The notes below the pieces were generated by a model. It worked only from the letters and a program-made list of their open reading frames with translations, was not told the origin of the DNA and did no database searches. The position numbers were made by a program, and so were the translations under genes. 9,863 nucleotides of DNA, from positions 1-9,863 of the forward strand of contig SCUH01000227.1 in assembly GCA_004298295.1 (NCBI GenBank), in the 5' to 3' direction. The stretch's first letter is position 1, and each line of letters opens with the position of its first letter. This document shows positions 1 through 5,076 of the stretch, piece by piece. The stretch comes from Betaproteobacteria bacterium. Its GTDB lineage: Bacteria; Pseudomonadota; Gammaproteobacteria; Burkholderiales; SG8-39.

Positions 1-1
1 G

Positions 2-667
2 GGCCTCGCGCCCGAGCGGCCGCGGCCGCCGGATCTCTCCCGGCTCGATCCTGCGGGCGTGCTGGCGAAGGCGGTCTCCCCGGAACGCATCGTGGGCGCG
101 GTCGTGTTTTCCGCCAATCACGTCGCAGCACCGGGCGTGATCGAGAATTCGACTCCGGGACGCAACATGCTCACGGTGGGCGAACCCGACGACGGCCAGA
201 CGCCGCGCATCGCGGCGCTGAGGAAACTGATTGCAGCGAGCGGCCTGCATTCGCCCGAAACCTCCGACATCCGCCAGGCCATCTGGGGGAAGCTGGTGCT
301 CAATCTCGGCAGTTCGACCCTTTGTACGCTCACCGGCTTGACCGCCGGCGCGATGGTGAGCGACCCCGACCTCGGGCGGATCCGGGACCGCATTTCGGCC
401 GAGGGGATCGCGATCGCGCGGGCGCACGGCATCGCGGTCGAAGGCGCGCCCAAGCGCCCCGGGGGCCAGGTGCCGGGCGTCGTCGGACACAAACCCTCGA
501 TGCTGCAGGATTTCGAGCGCGGCCGGCCGATGGAAGTCGAATCCCAGCTGATGACGCCGCTCGCGTTCGCGAAAGTTGCGCAGGTTGAAGTGCCCGCGTT
601 TGAACTCGCCGCGGTGCTCTGCGCGCGCCGCGCCGCTGAGCGAGGCCTGTACGCGCCGCCTCAGTAG
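2..667 (+). CDS. panE: 2-dehydropantoate 2-reductase (ketopantoate reductase), 5'-truncated by the window edge
   Basis: Reduces ketopantoate to pantoate with NADPH in pantothenate/CoA synthesis, in the cytosol. The frame is open from base 2, so the N-terminal Rossmann domain with the GxGxxG motif lies outside the window; the GTG at 59 is internal, not the true start. Counting from that GTG, the visible part carries the family signatures: the WGKLVLN segment (residues 76-82) with the catalytic Lys 78 and Asn 82, then the C-terminal helical domain with HKPSMLQDFERGRPMEVE (144-161), which holds the substrate-binding Ser 147, Asp 151 and the conserved acidic Glu 159. The C-terminus is complete and of usual length. 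ApbA/PanE paralogues with unknown 2-oxo acid substrates are common, so the pantothenate role is likely but not certain. Its TAG at 665-667 lies inside the end of the convergent FIST gene; no terminator is visible between them. Confidence 0.88.
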   Translation, partial: GLAPERPRPPDLSRLDPAGVLAKAVSPERIVGAVVFSANHVAAPGVIENSTPGRNMLTVGEPDDGQTPRIAALRKLIAASGLHSPETSDIRQAIWGKLVLNLGSSTLCTLTGLTAGAMVSDPDLGRIRDRISAEGIAIARAHGIAVEGAPKRPGGQVPGVVGHKPSMLQDFERGRPMEVESQLMTPLAFAKVAQVEVPAFELAAVLCARRAAERGLYAPPQ

Positions 668-1866
668 AACACGGTCAGCACGCCCGTGAACCCGTACAGG
701 TTCTGCCCGCCGATTTCGCCGTTGGCATAGAACCCCACCAGCGGCACGTCGCCCAGCCGCTGCCGGATGATCTTCAGCTCCTCGCCCGGCCTGCCGAACA
801 GGTGCCGGCCGCGGCCGTTGCACGACACGTACACCGCGCCCTTGGCCTCCAGGGGCGCGCCGCCCGCTTCGCCGCGCTCGTCGAGGTGCTCGCGGATCTG
901 CGTGCAGATCCGCACCAGGTCCTTGCGCGCGGCCGCCTCGTCGCGCGAGCAGAACGCGACCCGCGCGCCGTCCTCGATCGGCGCCGCGATCGAGACGCTG
1001 CCTTCGCCCGGATCGACGGCGACGACGTGGCGAACGACGTAGTCCGACACGGGCGTGCGCTCCCGGTACGCGCCCGATTCCGACGGCGTGATGCCGATGA
1101 ACAGCCCCCGGCGCGCGAGCGGGTTCAGCGCCGCGCGCAGCTCGTTCGGGCCGCCGTGCCGCACGCGCTCGGGGATCTTGGCGTCCCTGAGGAGCACGTT
1201 GAACGCCTGCTCGCCGTCGAGCTCGAAAATGACGCTGCCCTCGGACCGGGTCACCAGGCGCTCGGCGGCGAACGGATAGCACCCCTGCGACACGCGCGAG
1301 ACGAGGCCGACGTCGCCGGCGAAGACGACGCCCGAGAGCCCGTCCTCGAGCGCCTGGTCGGCGATCAGCGTGCAGCAGCCCTCGCCGCAGGCGAGACCGC
1401 CGAAGAGATAATTGGTTTCGACTTTGCCCGCCATGTCGACGATGAGCCCGGCGAGCTCCGGCGTGTACGGATCGGCGTGCACCAGGGCGGTGTAGGCGGC
1501 CGAGGCGCCGCTCGCCGTGCGCACGCCGAGCGCGGGCGGACGCTGCACGCCGGAAAATACGCTGAAGCTTCCCGGCTGAAAGCGTCCCAGCATGACCGCG
1601 AGCGCCGGCCCCTCGGGATACTCCGTCGCGGTGGCGCAGATGCCGACTCCGCTTGCGCCGATCCAGTGTTCGATCCCGGTGTGCGCCTTCAGGCGCGCGA
1701 CGATGGCCGCCGCATGCGGCTGCAACGCTTCGGTCAGATAGGCGAAGCCGAGATTCGGTTCGCGCGCGCAACCCGGGAGCTTCGACTGCGCATCGAGTTC
1801 TGCGAGGCAGAACGCGAGCGTCTGCGACCAGTCTGCGTGCGACGCGTGCGCGTAGGGAAATCGCAT
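661..1866 (-). CDS. FIST N-terminal plus FIST C-terminal domain protein
   Basis: A stand-alone FIST protein of 401 aa. FIST domains are sensory modules thought to bind small ligands such as amino acids; free-standing members have no defined reaction. The FIST_N part spans about residues 25-225, with DGLSGVVFAGDVG (175-187) and VSQGCYPF (192-199). The FIST_C part spans about 235-385, with the signature CNGRGRHLFG (349-358) and GFYANGEIGG (378-387). There is no signal peptide or membrane segment, so it is cytosolic. Start choice: ATG at 1866 gives the N-terminus MRFPYAHASH; a GTG at 1881 would add five residues, but a CATAAT -10-like box (1885-1890) lies 3 nt upstream of that GTG, which favours the ATG. 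An unusual Cys cluster ACGEGCC occurs at 159-165. It is the last gene of a co-directional set with the membrane protein 40 nt upstream. Confidence 0.85.
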   Translation of the reverse strand: MRFPYAHASHADWSQTLAFCLAELDAQSKLPGCAREPNLGFAYLTEALQPHAAAIVARLKAHTGIEHWIGASGVGICATATEYPEGPALAVMLGRFQPGSFSVFSGVQRPPALGVRTASGASAAYTALVHADPYTPELAGLIVDMAGKVETNYLFGGLACGEGCCTLIADQALEDGLSGVVFAGDVGLVSRVSQGCYPFAAERLVTRSEGSVIFELDGEQAFNVLLRDAKIPERVRHGGPNELRAALNPLARRGLFIGITPSESGAYRERTPVSDYVVRHVVAVDPGEGSVSIAAPIEDGARVAFCSRDEAAARKDLVRICTQIREHLDERGEAGGAPLEAKGAVYVSCNGRGRHLFGRPGEELKIIRQRLGDVPLVGFYANGEIGGQNLYGFTGVLTVFY

Positions 1867-1884
1867 GGCGGGATCCAGCACGGC

Positions 1885-1890
1885 ATTATG
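1885..1890 (-). promoter_or_regulatory. Possible -10 box of the FIST gene
   Basis: On the minus strand CATAAT (5/6 match to TATAAT) lies in an otherwise very GC-rich gap between the membrane-protein gene and the FIST gene. A start about 7 nt downstream would fall near 1878, leaving a leader of about 12 nt before the ATG at 1866. No convincing -35 hexamer is seen 16-19 nt upstream, so this is a weak call. The gene may also be read from the upstream genes. Confidence 0.3.
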
Positions 1891-1906
1891 CCCCCGCCCG
1901 CGGCGG

Positions 1907-2446
1907 CTACGCCGAATCCTGGCGTATCGGCAGCGACGTCAGGCGCGTGAACAGGCCCAGCGCGACCAGGAGCACCGCTGCCGAGGCGATGATCGCCGCC
2001 GGGTAATACAGGAATCCCGCCAGATCCTGCTGGCTGTACTTGATCACCATGATGAGCGACTCCAGCACCAGGGCCACCACCACCACGCTGCCGAAGCGCG
2101 CCACGCCGCGTCGGATCCGGACGATCGCGTTCTGCGGCCTGCCGTGATGCTCGTACTCCTGGTGCATGATCTCCGCCAGCTCGTAGACGGCGAGCGCCAC
2201 CACCCCCGTGTGCAGGCCCTTGAACAGGCCCTTGGTCAGATCGCCGTTCTCGAGCAGCGGCATCACGATCTCGGACACGGCGTGGGCCGCGTAGAGCAGC
2301 GCGAAGCCGAGGAAGAAGATCGTGAAGGCGGGAACGAACAGCCGCGGCATCGCGTCGAAGAGGCGCGCCAGCCCCTGCGGGGGTGCGCTCTTCGATGGCA
2401 ACGGCTGATCGGCTGACGGCTCGCTCAGATCAGCTTGAAGCGGCAA
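1907..2446 (-). CDS. Four-helix integral membrane protein, unknown function (PsiE-like layout)
   Basis: A protein of 179 aa that I do not assign to a named family. About 35 polar, Pro/Ser-rich residues precede four hydrophobic segments at about 36-62, 78-94, 114-137 and 143-168. Charged motifs lie between helices 2 and 3: YELAEIMHQEYEHHG (88-102) and the basic RIRRGVARF (110-118), with an internal Glu 129 inside helix 3. The size, the four helices and the E/H-rich loop recall the PsiE (phosphate-starvation) family, but this is only a resemblance. Start choice: TTG at 2446 has AAGGAAG 7 nt upstream and overlaps the end of the preceding gene by 22 nt, which suggests translational coupling. An ATG at 2350 would remove only the cytosolic tail and keep all four helices. 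Confidence 0.65.
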   Translation of the reverse strand: MPLQADLSEPSADQPLPSKSAPPQGLARLFDAMPRLFVPAFTIFFLGFALLYAAHAVSEIVMPLLENGDLTKGLFKGLHTGVVALAVYELAEIMHQEYEHHGRPQNAIVRIRRGVARFGSVVVVALVLESLIMVIKYSQQDLAGFLYYPAAIIASAAVLLVALGLFTRLTSLPIRQDSA

Positions 2447-2625
2447 TCGATTTCTTCCTTCGGCAGCGTCAGGGTTCTGTCGGGTGCGAGCTGGATCGTC
2501 ACGGTGTGCGCGGTTTCGCTCTGCACGAAGCCGAGGCGGCCCGTCGTCGTGTAAACGATTTCCTTGCGCATCGGGTGGGTCACGGGGGTCGGGCTCGTTT
2601 CCGGTTCGTGTGCGCTCTGCGCCAT
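2425..2625 (-). CDS. Small 66-aa hypothetical protein
   Basis: I do not recognise this family. The ATG at 2625 has a good ribosome site, GAGGAGA, 5 nt upstream. After about 18 polar N-terminal residues (SAHEPETSPTPVTHP) comes a compact stretch, EIVYTTTGRLGFVQSETAHT followed by VTIQLAPDRTLTLPKEEIDC, with alternating hydrophobic residues that look like a small beta-barrel or SH3-like fold. There is no membrane segment or signal peptide. Its TGA at 2425-2427 lies inside the start of the membrane-protein gene, so the two are probably translated together. It reads as the first gene of the minus-strand set ending with the FIST gene. The good ribosome site and tight linkage support it as real despite its length. 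Confidence 0.6.
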   Translation of the reverse strand: MAQSAHEPETSPTPVTHPMRKEIVYTTTGRLGFVQSETAHTVTIQLAPDRTLTLPKEEIDCRFKLI

Positions 2626-2668
2626 GGCGGTCTCCTCGTCAGCCTCTTCTCAAATGGCGACGCAAACC

Positions 2669-2674
2669 ATCCTA
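2669..2674 (-). promoter_or_regulatory. Possible -10 box for the minus-strand three-gene set
   Basis: On the minus strand TAGGAT (4/6 match to TATAAT) lies about 43 nt before the ATG of the 66-aa protein, which would give a leader of about 37 nt containing the GAGGAGA ribosome site. No good -35 partner is evident. It is the only reasonable candidate in the gap on this strand. Confidence 0.2.
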
Positions 2675-2751
2675 GGCAGACTCCGCACGGGTGTCTGTCG
2701 GACGGTTCGCGCCGCGCCTGTCGTCGTCTGTCCTACAGTCGCGTTCGCTGA

Positions 2752-2850
2752 TGCCGGACATCGCGCCGCGCGCATTGCGGTGCCGACGAGGCCGCGGGCA
2801 AGCTTGCCTGGGAGCGGACGGTCGCGTTCTTCCGCGAGCACCTCATCTGA
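2752..2850 (+). pseudogene. Relic C-terminus of a dienelactone-hydrolase-family gene
   Basis: The open frame ending at TGA 2848-2850 reads ...ADEAAGKLAWERTVAFFREHLI and stops. This is the typical C-terminal helix of dienelactone hydrolase family proteins (D-E-A-A-x-x-A-W-x-R-T-x-A-F-F-x-x-H-L-stop). The frame is closed by a TGA at 2749-2751, so only about 25 recognisable codons remain. In another frame, positions 2741-2761 read AFADAGH, which resembles the segment around the catalytic His (DAGH) of the same family; a frameshift and deletion between the two would explain the arrangement. No start codon or ribosome site fits. The relic sits directly before the ArsR promoter on the same strand. 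The tail match is fairly strong; the DAGH part is speculative. Confidence 0.5.
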
Positions 2851-2880
2851 TGCCTTCGCGCCTGGCATGGCGGGGCGGGC

Positions 2881-2910
2881 TTGACAGCCCCGCCCGGTCC
2901 GGTGGATACT
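2881..2910 (+). promoter_or_regulatory. Sigma70 promoter of the ArsR operon
   Basis: A perfect TTGACA -35 hexamer (2881-2886), an 18-nt spacer and GATACT (2905-2910, 4/6 match) as -10. A start 7-8 nt downstream falls on or next to the ATG at 2918, so the mRNA should be leaderless; no Shine-Dalgarno sequence precedes the ATG. The local AT-richness stands out from the surrounding GC-rich DNA. Confidence 0.8.
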
Positions 2911-2929
2911 AAACTTTATGGTTAAGTAT
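2906..2929. promoter_or_regulatory. Palindromic operator overlapping the -10 box and start codon of the arsR-type gene
   Basis: Inverted repeat ATACTAAAC (2906-2914), 6-nt centre TTTATG, GTTAAGTAT (2921-2929); the arms match at 8 of 9 positions. The ATA...TAT ends and the 24-bp length fit operators bound by ArsR/SmtB dimers. It covers most of the -10 box, the predicted transcription start and the first codons (M-V-K-Y), so the regulator would block its own promoter. The right arm is coding, so the conserved MVKY N-terminus and the operator constrain each other. Confidence 0.65.
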
Positions 2930-3361
2930 TCAGACAATCGCCTCGACACGGTCTTCGGCGCGCTCGCAGACCGCACGCGGCGCGGGATTCTCGAGTCCCT
3001 CGCCGCAGGCGATCGTGCGGTCTCGGAGCTCGCGGCGCCGCACGAGATGTCGCTCCCCGGGTTCATGAAGCACCTGCGCGTGCTCGAGGCGGCCGGCCTG
3101 GTTGCGCGCTCGAAGGCTGGGCGGGTGGTGCGCTGCGAACTCTCGGCCGCGCCGCTGCAGGCCGCCGCGAACTGGATGCAGCGCTACGAAAGATTCTGGG
3201 GCGAGAAACTCGATGCGCTCGCGCGCTATCTCTGCCAGCAGGAGGCATTGCAGCGATGGAACAAGCCGCAGTCACGGCAAGACCCTTCCTCGTCCTCGAG
3301 CGCTTCTACCCGGTCGCGCCGGAAAAAGTCTGGCGCGCGTGGACCGACCCGCAAGAGCTGA
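2918..3361 (+). CDS. ArsR/SmtB-family winged-helix transcriptional regulator with a long overlapping tail
   Basis: A probable autorepressor of this operon, of the ArsR subgroup paired with SRPBCC proteins. The core (about residues 1-110) has the LDTVFGALADRTRRGILESLA helix region (9-29), the recognition region AVSELAAPHEMSLPGFMKHLRVLEAAGLV (about 36-64) and the wing SKAGRVVRCELS. No metal-binding Cys pair of the ELCVCDL type is present, so it is not an arsenic or metal sensor of the classical kind; the inducer is unknown. Relatives normally end near residue 110. Here the frame runs on for about 35 residues, as a Ser/Arg/Lys-rich tail, through the first 106 nt of the next gene to TGA 3359-3361. 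This looks like loss of the original stop. Start choice: ATG 2918, at the operator and predicted leaderless, because MVKY is the usual start of this subgroup. Confidence 0.9.
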   Translation: MVKYSDNRLDTVFGALADRTRRGILESLAAGDRAVSELAAPHEMSLPGFMKHLRVLEAAGLVARSKAGRVVRCELSAAPLQAAANWMQRYERFWGEKLDALARYLCQQEALQRWNKPQSRQDPSSSSSASTRSRRKKSGARGPTRKS

Positions 3362-3711
3362 AGCGCTGGTTCGGGCCCGGCGGCAACGATCCGGTGTCGC
3401 TGGTCGAGCTCGATCTGCGTGCGGGCGGGCGCTACCGCATCGTGTTCGGCGGTCCTGACGGTGCGGCGCATGAAGTCCAGGGCGTGTACCGGGAGGTCGT
3501 ACCCAACCGCAAGCTGGTATTCACCTGGGTCTGGCCGCGGACCACGCCCGAGCGCGAGTCGCTCGTGACGATCGAGTTCAGGGAAGTCGCGCGCGGCACC
3601 GAACTCGTCTTCCGGCACGAGCGCTTCGCCGACGAGACGGTGCGCGACAACCACCGCCAGGGCTGGAGCGAGTCGTTCGTAAAGCTCGAGCGAGCGCTGC
3701 TGGAGATGTGA
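3256..3711 (+). CDS. SRPBCC / AHSA1 (START-like) domain protein
   Basis: A cytosolic 151-aa single-domain protein of the AHSA1 (Aha1 C-terminal / CalC-like) branch of the SRPBCC superfamily, which forms a helix-grip fold with a deep hydrophobic ligand cavity. Visible landmarks are LERFYPVAPEKVWRAWTDPQELKRWFGPGG (about 14-43), the strand region LRAGGRYRIVFGGPDG, GVYREVVPNRKLVFTWVW and the C-terminal helix GWSESFVKLERALLEM. No catalytic residue can be named. The ATG at 3256 has AGGAGG 10 nt upstream (3240-3245). It overlaps the end of the regulator gene by 106 nt in a different frame. Such ArsR-SRPBCC pairs are a very common arrangement; the cargo is usually unknown. Confidence 0.88.
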   Translation: MEQAAVTARPFLVLERFYPVAPEKVWRAWTDPQELKRWFGPGGNDPVSLVELDLRAGGRYRIVFGGPDGAAHEVQGVYREVVPNRKLVFTWVWPRTTPERESLVTIEFREVARGTELVFRHERFADETVRDNHRQGWSESFVKLERALLEM

Positions 3712-3736
3712 CAACCCAATACACCAAGGAGGACTC

Positions 3737-4096
3737 ATGTCTTACGTAGACGGATTCGTGGTGCCCGTGCCGAAGAGAAACCTGCAGGACTATCGCCGCA
3801 TGGCGCGCAAGGCGGGCAAGGTCTGGCGCGAGCACGGCGCGCTGCAGTACGTCGAGTGCGCCGCGGATGACGTCAAGCCGGGCAGGCTGACGTCGTTTCC
3901 GCAGGCGGTGAAGCTCAAACCGGGCGAGGTAGTGTGGTTCTCGTGGATCGTCTACAAGTCGCGCCGGCACCGCGACCGCATCCTGGCGCAGGTGATGAAA
4001 GACCCGCGCCTGGCGAAGATGATGGATCCGAAGGCGATGCCGTTCGACGGCAAGCGCATGTTCTGGGGCGGATTCAAGGTGATGGTGCAGCTGTGA
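3737..4096 (+). CDS. DUF1428 family protein
   Basis: A small 119-aa cytosolic protein of the DUF1428 family, which has a dimeric alpha-beta barrel (ferredoxin-like) fold and no known activity. Family landmarks are the start MSYVDGFVVPVPKRN with Y3, the helix LQDYRRMARKAGKVWREHGAL, the YVECAADDV strand, VVWFSWIVYKSRRHRDRILAQVMKDPRL and the end MPFDGKRMFWGGFKVMV. AAGGAGG (3726-3732) lies 4 nt before the ATG, 25 nt after the SRPBCC stop. Its place between the SRPBCC and VOC genes matches a common bacterial gene set, suggesting a joint response to a small hydrophobic or electrophilic compound. That role is inference only. Confidence 0.88.
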   Translation: MSYVDGFVVPVPKRNLQDYRRMARKAGKVWREHGALQYVECAADDVKPGRLTSFPQAVKLKPGEVVWFSWIVYKSRRHRDRILAQVMKDPRLAKMMDPKAMPFDGKRMFWGGFKVMVQL

Positions 4097-4118
4097 GCGC
4101 CTGAACAGGAGGTCGACC

Positions 4119-4616
4119 ATGCCGATCAGGCAAAGGATTGCGCCGTGTTTGTGGTTTGACGATCAGGCCGAAGAGGCGGCCGGGTTTTATACCGCGATCT
4201 TCAGGAATTCGAAGGTCGTGAGAATCGCCCGCTACGGCGAGGCGGGACACGAGGTCCACGGCAGAACGGCGGGAACGGTCATGACGGTGGCTTTTGAACT
4301 CGACGGGCAGGCGTTCACCGCCCTCAACGGCGGCCCGATCTTCAAGTTCAACGAGGCCATCTCGCTGCAGATCAACTGCGAGACGCAGGCGGAAGTGGAC
4401 TATTACTGGACGAAGCTGTCCGCGGGCGGGGATGCCAAGGCGCAGCAATGCGGCTGGCTCAGGGACAAGTTCGGCGTGTCGTGGCAGGTGGTGCCCGCCG
4501 CGCTGCCGGAAATGATGACCGATCCAGATGCCAGAAAATCCGGAAGAGTCATGAACGCCTTGCTGCAAATGAAGAAGCTCGACATCGACGCCCTGAAGCG
4601 GGCGTACATCGGATAA
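4119..4616 (+). CDS. VOC-family protein, 3-demethylubiquinone-methyltransferase-like (PhnB) domain, first copy
   Basis: A protein of 165 aa belonging to the vicinal-oxygen-chelate superfamily, in the branch named after a supposed 3-demethylubiquinone-9 3-methyltransferase domain; the name is historical and methyltransferase activity should not be assumed. Landmarks are RIAPCLWFDDQAEEAAGFYTAIF (6-28), the TVMTVAFELDGQAFTALNGGP strand pair, INCETQAEVDYYWTKLSAGG, and CGWLRDKFGVSWQVVPAALPEM (about 109-130), the usual signature of this branch. The C-terminus adds KSGRVMNALLQMKKLDIDALKRAY, also normal here. AGGAGGT lies 6 nt before the ATG. It is 22 nt downstream of the DUF1428 gene, in the same operon. 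Substrate and metal are unknown. Confidence 0.88.
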   Translation: MPIRQRIAPCLWFDDQAEEAAGFYTAIFRNSKVVRIARYGEAGHEVHGRTAGTVMTVAFELDGQAFTALNGGPIFKFNEAISLQINCETQAEVDYYWTKLSAGGDAKAQQCGWLRDKFGVSWQVVPAALPEMMTDPDARKSGRVMNALLQMKKLDIDALKRAYIG

Positions 4617-4632
4617 TCACCAAGGAGATGGC

Positions 4633-5052
4633 ATGCAAATCCAGTCCTATCTTTTCTTCGACGGGCGCTGCGAGGAGGCGATCGAGTACTACCGCAAGGC
4701 GCTCGGCGCCGAGCTGATGATGCTGATGCGCAACCGCGAAAGCCCCGAGCCGCCGCCGCCGGGGATGCTGCCGCCCGGCTCGGAAAACAAGGTGATGCAC
4801 GCGAGCCTTCGCATCGGCGACAGCGTCGTCATGGCCTCCGACGGCCACTGCCGGGGCCAACCCAGCTTCCAGGGCTTTTCGCTCTCGCTCACGGTGCCGG
4901 ACGCGGCGCGCGCCGACCAGCTCTTCGCCGCGCTCGCCGACGGCGGACAGGTGCAGATGCCCCTCGCCAAGACGTTCTTTTCGCCGCGCTTCGGCATGGT
5001 CGCCGATCGCTTCGGCGTGTCGTGGATGGTCTACGTCGAGCCCAAGCCGTGA
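4633..5052 (+). CDS. VOC-family protein, PhnB-like (glyoxalase/bleomycin-resistance fold), second copy
   Basis: A protein of 139 aa, shorter than and divergent from the preceding VOC protein, so this is not a recent duplication. Landmarks are QSYLFFDGRCEEAIEYYRKALGAELMMLMR (4-33), a Pro-rich loop PEPPPPGMLPPGSEN (37-51) and VMHASLRIGDSVVMASDG (53-70). These are followed by FSLSLTVPDAARADQLFAALADGG and TFFSPRFGMVADRFGVSWMVY near the end, the usual PhnB signature. The N-terminal FF-DG motif and the GM-DRFG motif are complete. AAGGAG lies 8 nt before the ATG, 16 nt after the previous stop. It is the last gene of the operon, with 24 nt and no visible terminator before the convergent crotonase gene. 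Confidence 0.88.
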   Translation: MQIQSYLFFDGRCEEAIEYYRKALGAELMMLMRNRESPEPPPPGMLPPGSENKVMHASLRIGDSVVMASDGHCRGQPSFQGFSLSLTVPDAARADQLFAALADGGQVQMPLAKTFFSPRFGMVADRFGVSWMVYVEPKP

Positions 5053-5076
5053 AGCCAACGCCGCGGCAGTAACGCG

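Noticed and set aside
802..1950. A 382-codon plus-strand frame opposite the FIST gene
   Set aside because: It has an Arg/Ala/Asp/Glu-rich composition with no family motif, while the minus-strand frame encodes a clear FIST protein. Long antisense frames are expected in DNA of this GC content.
2564..2884. A 106-codon plus-strand frame through the gap before the ArsR gene
   Set aside because: It starts antisense to the 66-aa gene, has no ribosome site, and its only family-like residues (DAGH) are better explained as part of a decayed hydrolase.
4119..5052. The two VOC genes as a recent tandem duplication
   Set aside because: They share the fold and the FGVSW signature but differ in length, loops and most residues, so they are different subfamilies placed together.
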